DNA of 64,000 nt. Origin: Mactra quadrangularis. Its lineage: Eukaryota > Mollusca > Bivalvia > Venerida > Mactridae. Where the stretch lies: the NCBI GenBank assembly GCA_025267735.1, contig CM046309.1, positions 36,059,202-36,123,201 of the forward strand, given 5' to 3'. Positions 57,801 through 64,000 of the stretch are shown piece after piece. The first letter of the stretch is position 1; every line of letters begins with the position of its first letter. The notes below the pieces were generated by a model, which worked only from the letters and a program-made list of their open reading frames with translations, was not told the DNA's origin and did no database searches. The position numbers and the translations under genes were made by a program.

Positions 57801-60722
57801 CCTCCTTCTAAAACCACATTACTTTTAGATATCTTAGCCAAGGCATTAGATTGATTTTGATTGGTCGATACAGCTTGCACTTGCACCGGATTTTGTGGTT
57901 GAGTTGAGGTAGGTTTATTAATAGCTCCTTGTAAATTTTGACGTAAAAGTGTGTGACCTGGTTTCACAGGAACTTGAGAAGAATGTGATATAATATTAGG
58001 TCTGTTACCAGGCAACATCACACCCCTTTGTTGTCCCTGAGACTGAGAAGTCATTGTTCTTGGATTATTTTGAGGAATGAAAGCTCCATGGTTACTATTA
58101 GAAATGTTCATACCTACTTGTCTTTGTTGACTATTATCTAACTGAGGAGAATATCCTTGAACATTATGTGAGCTAGTATTAGATTGACCTGACACAGATA
58201 TTTGCATCATTCCACTCATATCAGAACTATTCATAACTTGTACATTATCACTATTGGCTTCACTAACACCAGGATATCCAAGCGACTTTAATAACAGATT
58301 ATTGCGTTCAATTTTTTCATCATTTAACTTCTTGGCTATCTGAGCCTCTGTTAGGTTATTATAAACAATATTGGATTGCGGCAAAAGCGACTGACTTGTA
58401 TTCACATTAGTTTGTAAACTAGGCTGACCTTGAATAGCAGGTGACCTTGACACTACCATTTGTTGAGTATGAACCTGTCTAGGGTCAGTTTGTTGATAAT
58501 TTTTCACTGATTTAACATTACTAGTATGCAGTGTCACATTATGTGGCGTCACATTTCCAGAAACATTAGTCTGTAGTAAAACTTGTTTTATATTCTGCAT
58601 TTGAACTTTCTGTTGTTGATTAATCTGTTGTTGTTGTTGTCTGTTTTGCAGTTGTTGTTGTCTGTTTTGCTGTTGTTGTTGTTGAAGCATTTGTTGCTGA
58701 CCATGGTGTTGCTGGCTGTATTGCTGCTGTTGACCATGTTGAGGCTGCTGCAGTTGACCATGTGTTTGTTGTTGTTGTTGGCCATGTTGCAGCTGTTGAC
58801 CAGGTTGTAACTGTTGTTGCTGACTATGCTGTTGTTGAAAATGTTTATTCTGATCGACATGAAGCACATTTCCAACTGGATCTTGAACTATTTCCCTGTA
58901 ATTCAAGACATAGCTCATTAGCATACATAACTCAAATTTATTTTATTATAAAATTGTCAAACAAACCCAATTTAATCATAACAGATTCCATAAAAATTAT
59001 GTTTTAAACTTCAATATTGATTTCTGCAGGCTGTATATCAAGTATTACAGTACTACTTCTATCATAACCACCAGGACTTGAGACTTGAATGATGAATGCA
59101 AGTTCCAAAGACATGATCAAGTCAATCTAGTTGGAACATGATTTCTAGTTTGTATGACTAGAAGCTGGGATTACAAGACAGCTACTTCAACCAAACTCTC
59201 TACAAAATGTATTGGCATCCATTATTCATGCTTGCAAGCCATAATTCATCAATGATTACAGGATTAAAATCTTGAAGCTTGGATGCCTGAGGCCAATCCA
59301 ACTCTAAAGGTATAATGATATAAATCCTAATGAAAAAAGAGAATGAAAAAGGTAAAACTTACTCTTGAACTAATGCATCAGGAACTTCTCCTGAGTTGTT
59401 CTGTGTAATTAAATTATGATATAAATTAGCGGATGAATCAGCTTCATTAAAATGTTTACCACCTGATTGATTCTCTAAACTGAATCTATTTGATGTACTC
59501 CATCCATGACCAGGACTAGTTTCACTTTCTTCCAAAGCTGAAATAAAAACAACCAATGATATTGACATGATTATAAAATTCTAAAATGAATATGTTTGCT
59601 TTGTTTGTTGGGTTTAATGCTGTAGCAACATATTGTATAGGTTATTCATTCTTTCCAAGGTCCATTTATCACTGGAACAACCTTCCAATACATGTTCATT
59701 TTTTGTCATCAGTGGAACAGTTCTGTGCTACCATAAGCAGCATAGAACATGTTCCACCATAGACATATGCATCAATTCATTTATTTATTTATTTTTCCTT
59801 TTACCTTTTGCCTTTTTTCCTTTAATCTATTGCAACTTTATTTTCATTTTTTGTCACTTTGTTTTTGTTTTTATCCTTACTCACACACTGGCAGTTGACG
59901 CGCAAATGTCTACGTCCCCTCGCATGGTTTGACATAATAGGTAGATAGATATCACAAGGGTCAGTCCACCTACTCACTGTTCCTGGAAAGCTAAATCTCT
60001 GGATTTAACTGTTAACCAACTACTAGGCGCATACTTTCGTCAGTGACTGCCCTACATGATTTAGAATCAGTGGTAGGAAGGAGAATGACCATAGAAAATT
60101 AATTCATGAGAAAGCTCCGAGGACACAAAATTATGCCCTGCCCGGAAATCAAACTTGCGATCCTTGATCAGTAGACTTGTGCACTACCAACCGAGCTAGC
60201 CGGCAGACTAAAATGAATATAGTTTAGCTTAGACCATTAGGTTTAACAACATGATATAAGAAATTGACAAAGAAGAACTCGTTTTTTTTGGGGGGATACA
60301 CAATTTCATTGTTAGATTGTACCACCCAATTTAATAAATAATCACAATTGACTGGTTCCAAAACAGTAAAATTATCAATGAGTCCTTAATGTTTGTTTTA
60401 CAACACATATATGCCATGTCATTCGTTAGGTGGTCAGGATCATCATGAAAGTAGCAACCCCAGTTTTACCTTATAAACCTTTAGTCATCGATAATTTTTA
60501 TCAACATTTTAGGGGACCAGTGAACTTTTTTCTTTTTTAAACCCACTTCCAATGCACCGATTTTAAAAAGAATTATATAATATTTTTCAGTAATAAATTC
60601 TCTTCAAAATGATATATATATGAAAAAATAAAGTTTAAAAATAAAATATTTGTGACTTGATAAACCTGGACTTTACCGCTTTTATCGTATTTTTCACACT
60701 TACGCGAAAATCGGCGAGTCAT
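45689..60722 (-). CDS. SENP6: SENP6/SENP7-type SUMO protease (19 exons)
   Basis: Exons (5' to 3') 60704-60722, 59363-59537, 57688-58895, 56969-57098, 56214-56480, 55783-55876, 54693-55038, 53888-54099, 53254-53392, 52240-52446, 51545-51857, 51070-51186, 50529-50654, 49843-49935, 49115-49286, 48088-48447, 47693-47760, 46764-46980 and 45689-45835 join in phase to 1,469 residues plus stop. The C-terminal Ulp1 peptidase is SENP6/7-type: [46 protein letters not shown] (catalytic His 1151), VFDS (Asp 1356), [10 protein letters not shown] (oxyanion Gln 1402, Cys 1408). About 200 residues, acidic and Ser/Thr-rich, split His from Asp, as in SENP6/7. The N-terminus is Gln-rich, with RG-rich tracts, a CxxC-x9-CxxC cluster (639-655) and a SUMO-interacting motif (749-757). 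The family trims SUMO2/3-type chains in the nucleus. SENP6 versus SENP7 is not resolved; the first exon is the least certain. Confidence 0.95.
46397..46710 (-). mobile_element. tRNA-derived SINE, family A, copy 3
   Basis: Minus-strand head near 46710 (CTAGCTAGCTCTGTAGCACC; B-box-like GAAGGTTTGATTCCC), body with GATTAAGCTATTCC, tail TTTAAACCCAACAAAG at 46397. In the last SENP intron. Confidence 0.8.
46764..46980 (-). CDS. SENP6: SENP exon 18: catalytic Asp and Cys
   Basis: [18 protein letters not shown] (Asp 1356) and [18 protein letters not shown] (Gln 1402, Cys 1408), then ESFFE. All catalytic residues are intact. Confidence 0.97.
47035..47275. mobile_element. MITE with GTGCTTTTCAC ends, copy 2
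   Basis: Ends GTGCTTTTCACAAAAATTCT and, mirrored, AATCTTACGAAAAAAG; the interior holds AAGCAAGAAACATTAATAAT, also found inverted in 13381-13603. In SENP intron 17. Confidence 0.75.
47693..47760 (-). CDS. SENP6: SENP exon 17
   Basis: [17 protein letters not shown], then ITGIK: end of the loop before the catalytic Asp. Confidence 0.88.
48088..48447 (-). CDS. SENP6: SENP exon 16: inserted acidic loop
   Basis: 120 codons, Ser/Thr/Glu/Asp/Gln-rich ([26 protein letters not shown]), ending with [10 protein letters not shown]. Exactly in phase at both ends. Confidence 0.92.
49115..49286 (-). CDS. SENP6: SENP exon 15: catalytic histidine
   Basis: [12 protein letters not shown] carries catalytic His 1151. 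The rest begins the inserted loop (acidic, [14 protein letters not shown]). The donor GTTCGA is weak. The first part of this exon is duplicated just upstream in the gene (49311-49374). Confidence 0.93.
49235..49374 (-). repeat. 64-bp tandem duplication of the exon 15 start, 76-bp period
   Basis: 49235-49298 and 49311-49374 match at 63 of 64 positions (only CCGGGG against CCAGGG). Each copy contains the acceptor AG, the codons for [12 protein letters not shown] and part of the intron. The upstream copy (in gene order) runs into a TAA soon after and lacks an obvious donor. Confidence 0.93.
49843..49935 (-). CDS. SENP6: SENP exon 14
   Basis: [20 protein letters not shown], then VIPINE; ends two bases into a His codon. 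Confidence 0.96.
50090..50330 (-). repeat. reverse relative of the 40.7 kb repeat
   Basis: On the minus strand GGCATCCGGTGTCGTTAACA, then ATGTCTGCCATTTATTGTCA and AGATCTTTATGAAACTTCAT match 40700-40800 in order. In SENP intron 13. Confidence 0.6.
50529..50654 (-). CDS. SENP6: SENP exon 13
   Basis: [17 protein letters not shown]: conserved SENP6/7 peptidase helix, then an acidic loop. Confidence 0.96.
51070..51186 (-). CDS. SENP6: SENP exon 12: peptidase start
   Basis: [20 protein letters not shown], then [14 protein letters not shown]: start of the Ulp1 fold. Confidence 0.96.
51545..51857 (-). CDS. SENP6: SENP exon 11
   Basis: Helical segment ([20 protein letters not shown]) followed by a Ser-rich linker ending IGFVGPIIK, just before the peptidase. 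Confidence 0.93.
52240..52446 (-). CDS. SENP6: SENP exon 10
   Basis: Continues the pre-peptidase domain ([27 protein letters not shown]), then a basic/Pro loop ([14 protein letters not shown]). Confidence 0.92.
52608..53006. mobile_element. 399-bp MITE with 30-bp perfect inverted ends
   Basis: 52608-52637 and 52977-53006 are exact reverse complements (TATAGTCCAACAGAATTAAC...). The interior near the left end carries GACCTTTATGCAAGAATAT, shared with the elements at 7.0 and 17.8 kb. It has no frame and lies in SENP intron 9. Confidence 0.88.
53254..53392 (-). CDS. SENP6: SENP exon 9
   Basis: [17 protein letters not shown] matches the conserved RVGT...IEP block that lies before the peptidase in SENP6/7. 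Confidence 0.92.
53888..54099 (-). CDS. SENP6: SENP exon 8: SUMO-interacting motif
   Basis: VTISSDEEE (749-757) is a hydrophobic core followed by Ser and acidic residues, the standard SUMO-interacting form. A Ser/Pro-rich stretch follows. Confidence 0.92.
54693..55038 (-). CDS. SENP6: SENP exon 7: Cys cluster and RG tract
   Basis: [17 protein letters not shown] (residues 639-655) has zinc-ribbon spacing. It is followed by SKRRKVDVK, a likely nuclear localisation signal, and a second RG tract, [12 protein letters not shown], near 735-743. Confidence 0.92.
55783..55876 (-). CDS. SENP6: SENP exon 6
   Basis: Short polar exon, [14 protein letters not shown] to PNIPN, ending in phase 0 at GTAAGT. 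Confidence 0.85.
56214..56480 (-). CDS. SENP6: SENP exon 5
   Basis: Low-complexity linker ([14 protein letters not shown] ... [13 protein letters not shown]). Phase 2 in and out. Confidence 0.88.
56969..57098 (-). CDS. SENP6: SENP exon 4: RG-rich
   Basis: Contains [17 protein letters not shown], an RG-rich tract typical of RNA-binding or arginine-methylated segments. Confidence 0.9.
57688..58895 (-). CDS. SENP6: SENP exon 3: Gln-rich region
   Basis: This 1,208-bp exon begins with 100 residues dominated by CAA/CAG glutamine codons (58580-58850), then Asn/Ser-rich sequence, and ends with [20 protein letters not shown] and the acidic-aromatic FHEYEQQ. The last part is well ordered in composition and may be a conserved motif I do not recognise. 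I recall no comparable Gln tract in vertebrate SENP6. Confidence 0.92.
59363..59537 (-). CDS. SENP6: SENP exon 2
   Basis: Encodes [12 protein letters not shown] to PDALVQ, a polar segment. Phase 1 in, phase 2 out. Confidence 0.85.
59600..60205 (-). mobile_element. tRNA-derived SINE, family A, copy 4, interrupted
   Basis: The minus-strand head near 60205 has GCTAGCTCGGTTGGTAGTGC (A box) and CAAGTTTGATTTCCGGGC (B box); the tail ends at about 59605 (TTGGGTTTAATGCTGTAGC on plus). Compared with copies 2 and 3, about 300 bp of unrelated T-rich sequence (about 59640-59945) splits the body, with ATAGGT on both sides. Confidence 0.75.
60704..60722 (-). CDS. SENP6: SENP probable exon 1 (start codon)
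   Basis: ATG, then five codons and one base (M-T-R-R-F-S-), ending at a strong donor GTAAGTGTG. Its phase fits exon 2 and makes the whole frame divisible by three. Another GTAAGT donor lies upstream at 60847, so a different leader exon is possible. Confidence 0.5.
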
Positions 60723-60847
60723 GGACACGGGTTTATAACTAGTGGTGTTTTCAAACAAAAAAGCCGTGACCAAATATTTTTTGAATATTAATGAGGTGAT
60801 ATTATCCAATCAGAGGAAAGATTAATCTTTCTCATGGTGTAACTTAC

Positions 60848-61100
60848 GAAAAAATCGGAGTTGAATCAAGTGCGCTACTAACGGCCAAAGTCTACCAAAT
60901 TTGTCTTGAAGATTACATAAATGTTTAAACTGTAAGTGGTACCATTAAAAACCTTATTCTTTAGGCTTTAAAATGATATAATTACCATTAAAATCCGACC
61001 ACGTTTACCCCCCGGCAATTGCTTTCAAAGTTCATAGGTCACGACCTCTGCGCGACTAGACCGAAGCGCCGCCATTTTGAATATTTGTAAACTTTGTTGA
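60848..61100 (-). promoter_or_regulatory. likely SENP promoter / 5' UTR
   Basis: Richer in CpG than its surroundings (for example GACGCCGCGATTTG at 61120 and GCGCGACTAGACCGAAGCGC at 61050). A YY1-like site lies at 61068-61079 (CAAAATGGCGGC on the minus strand, the orientation usual just downstream of start sites). It lies about 350 bp upstream of the probable ATG. Confidence 0.5.
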
Positions 61101-63187
61101 CATGTGCGTCGTACATTATCGACGCCGCGATTTGACTGATAACTCTGTTATAAGTGTCAGTTTTAGTCAATATGTAATAATAAATCATTTATTTTTTATT
61201 TTTAAAGACACGTTGTTATACAACAATCTAATTTGAGCAATAAATTAGCGACAATTTGACCCTATGACGAACGGTCATTGACGGATTTTAAAGTTTTAAA
61301 CGATCCGGCCAACATAGCATTATTTTACGAACTGTACTCTCTATTCAAGGCTTATAGTCGTAAACCATATTAGTAATTATGTTTCCTAACATTTATGAGT
61401 AATTATCGAGTCGATGAGCTCCGATACGCGACGATTCAAGACGTTTTTGTCAGAGTTTTGAGAAAGTGTAACGAATTTCGGATATGACTCATTCGGACAT
61501 ATGATATGCACTGCTGATAGAAAATGATAGCACACACAGAGACTTTTGTTTGTTATAACAGATAAAAGAAATAAATATGGTATTTCATCAACATGGTCTT
61601 ATATTATCCAGGTCCAGGTTTATGAAGAAACTGGTTCTAAATGAAAATTTACTAGTAACAATTTGAAGAATCTAAATGTTGAATTTTGGAAAACAGACTT
61701 GTTTTAGAATTAAAATTATTTGCTGAGCAACAAAACTTGACAACAGAACTCAACATATCATACATTATTTCAAACACCTCGGCCTAATTAAGAGATTCAG
61801 TCACATTATTTTCTAAATTCTGCATCTGAAATTGTTTGATTAGGGATTATGTTTTGCACTTGGGTATACATGCACATGAAACAAACTAACAGTCAGTGAA
61901 CAAAAAGAGAATAAAAGGAATAAGCCATCAATAGAATTTTAACTATCAATAAACAATTCAAATAAAATAGATTAAGTCATAAGTGCAGTCATTTAGAAAC
62001 GCTGACAATGAACAGATGTGACAGAAACAATGTAAGATTAGAAAATCCATTTTAAATAGGGAAGAACATTTTCATCTACTTGTGTTAAAAAATGAAGAGC
62101 TACGGCAACAAAAGAAAGACGGTAATCACCTAAGTGTTAAACATAATCCATCATCAGTCTATTTTAGAAAATGTGTGAAAAAAACATTAAACAGTATAAA
62201 ATTGATGATTAGGCATTAAAACTCGGCTGTAAATGTTAAATGATGTTAAATGATGCTATTGTATGAATTTTGACAATTAAGTAAAAACAGTTCACATTTT
62301 GTATTTGCGATAATCGTCAGCAAATTAAAAATTACATTTTTTTTCATGTAAAAATTGCCCTAATTTTTTTCTTGAATGATTAACATAAAAAAGGACAGCA
62401 GAAACAGAAAGAGCATGGAAAGTTACATAAGTTTGTCAAGTTTGATGAAGATATCTTAATTAGAAAAAAAGTTATGACATTTTTTGTTAGAAACTGATAA
62501 ATTTCGGTGCCACGGATTTTCTCAAATACTTGGAAAAAATACTGATTTTCGACTAAGTCTGAGACGAAAAACGCCGAAAATTTCACTACTTCATAATGTC
62601 ATAACTTTGGTTCTAGTCAAGATATTTTCAAATGGTAAAGTGTTCTGTGTTGCTTTTTTTGAGATCTATCTATTGGAATTAAAATGAATGTTAAAACTCA
62701 GCTTTTAAAAATCATCTGGGGTTGCTAATGAAAGGGGATCCTCCTCACGCGTGCTGCAATCGAGTGTAAAAATTGTTTTTCCTTCCATTCAATATGATGG
62801 GTGCAGCTCTTTGTTAAATAAAGGATTGTAAAACCTAGATTCAAAGTAAATTATTATCGAAGATCTGTTACCTGGCAATAAAGACATGATAGCAATCAAC
62901 AGACACTGGCTTCAACAAAAAAGGACTCCTTTATAAAGCTTTTTTGCGAACACAAGATTTTTCAGCCATCGTCGAGTTAAACCTTTTGATGGTTGTCGTA
63001 AATGTTGCGGGTATTTTTTTCCTGAAAATGTATTTTGGGTGGTATTGTATAGATCATAACGTTTAAGTGTAAGTTGGTACTGAGTTTTAGCATAGTTTAA
63101 ATCCATTTATATCAATTAAGATATTTTACGACATTCTCAAGGGAAGTAATTCCCGCCAAATTCGACTCATTTTCGATAATTTTCTGA
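61101..63187. other. upstream intergenic, nothing recognised
   Basis: AT-rich. GGGAAGTAATTCCCGCC at 63140 is a short palindrome. No gene found. Confidence 0.5.
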
Positions 63188-64000
63188 GGGTCCTCCTAAA
63201 ACACTGACCGCTTAACTGACGAGTTAAATATAGTGCGCTTAACTGACGAGTTAAATATAGTGCAATTATGTTCTTAACTGACCAGTTAAACAAAGAAGGG
63301 ATTAAAAATGACTGTATCGCTTGAGTGTTTTGGTGATATTGTTAGATTATTTTTATATATTTTATGATGATGATTGATTTATTACCAAATTTAATAATGT
63401 CATTATAAAAATTAATGATTTGTTTAAAAAAAATTTAAAATGTCTTTAAAAAAATACTTAATTAAAAATAGAAAGATTAGATAGTGATATTTATGATTTT
63501 ACATTAAGAATAATTTTTCAAATTAATATTTTCAGAGAATTTAACAAAAAGACAAGAGGTATTTATTTCAGAAGAAAATGATTTAAATATTATTGAATGT
63601 CAGAATATTTAAATGACCAAATGAGGGTAAAATGTTTAACTGACCAAAATGAATAAAAAATTGTTTTACTGACCAAATGAGTAAGAGATTATATTTTAAT
63701 AAAAAGCGTTAAATGAGCAAACTAATGTCTTACGCTTTACTGACCATTTAGTCATTGGTAAAATAAGAAATAAGATGTTTTTTAGCAAATCAAATAGCCA
63801 AATTACTATAAAACGCTTAACTGACGAAAATAATATTGAACGAATTACTGACCAACGATTGCACGGATCAATAAACACTCTATGTTCAACTGGTCAGCGT
63901 TTTAGGATGTCAATTCTTAACTGACCAGTTAAATATAGAGTGGTTATTCGACCATGAAAATATAATTAACTGACCAAATTGAAAAAAACGTATATAGAAA
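63188..64000. repeat. cluster of TTAACTGACCA-type motifs
   Basis: Forms of TTAACTGAC(C/G)A occur at about 63212, 63239, 63274, 63635, 63665, 63736, 63815, 63844, 63917 and 63966, with degenerate copies at 63611 and 63708 and an inverted one at 63884. Several continue as AGTTAAATATAG. The end GTCCTCCTAAAACACTGACC at 63189 is mirrored by GGTCAGCGTTTTAGGATGTC at 63893-63912, so this may be a transposon with repeated subterminal motifs. It runs to the window edge. Confidence 0.75.

Noticed and set aside
58583..59007. Leu/Val-rich frames opposite the Gln-rich exon
   Set aside because: They are antisense shadows of CAA/CAG-rich SENP exon 3.
61068..61079. ATG within the YY1-like site as the SENP start
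   Set aside because: The frame stops after 16 codons without a usable donor.

Overview
This is eukaryotic nuclear DNA: AT-rich, with GT-AG introns, widely spaced short exons and many interspersed repeats. The three genes have clear animal relatives. The repeats (tRNA-derived SINEs, many short inverted-repeat elements) and the intron sizes would suit a marine lophotrochozoan, probably a mollusc; that placement is inference, as no lineage-specific gene is present.

Layout. 1-21.9 kb holds no gene I can support. It carries a 66-bp x4 tandem repeat, two related fold-back elements with doubled cores, several MITE-like elements, a SINE, and a promoter-like patch near 14.8-15.1 kb. 21.9-34.4 kb is a nine-exon minus-strand TMEM39 gene (446 residues, complete), whose introns hold two hAT-like elements, a Tc1/mariner-like element, a SINE and a ~117-bp x6 tandem array. 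About 1.06 kb separates its start from the divergently transcribed LTO1 gene (35.5-39.5 kb, five exons, 135 residues, complete). 39.5-45.7 kb lies between the convergent 3' ends of LTO1 and the next gene. 45.7-60.7 kb is a minus-strand SENP6/SENP7-type SUMO protease gene: 18 supported coding exons plus a probable first exon, 1,469 residues if the first exon is right. Upstream, 60.8-61.1 kb is CpG-bearing with a YY1-like site and is the likely promoter. 63.2-64.0 kb is a cluster of a TTAACTGACCA motif.

Exon boundaries were deduced by reading splice signals and checking that codon phase carries through each gene; all three models sum to whole codons. The three genes belong to different housekeeping processes: ER-membrane trafficking (TMEM39), iron-sulphur delivery to ABCE1 (LTO1), and SUMO chain removal (SENP6-type). 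I see no sign that they act together, and no evidence for a wholly new multi-gene system. The most notable local features are a near-perfect 76-bp-spaced duplication of the SENP catalytic-histidine exon start, the TTAACTGACCA cluster at the right edge, and several apparently unnamed short transposon families.
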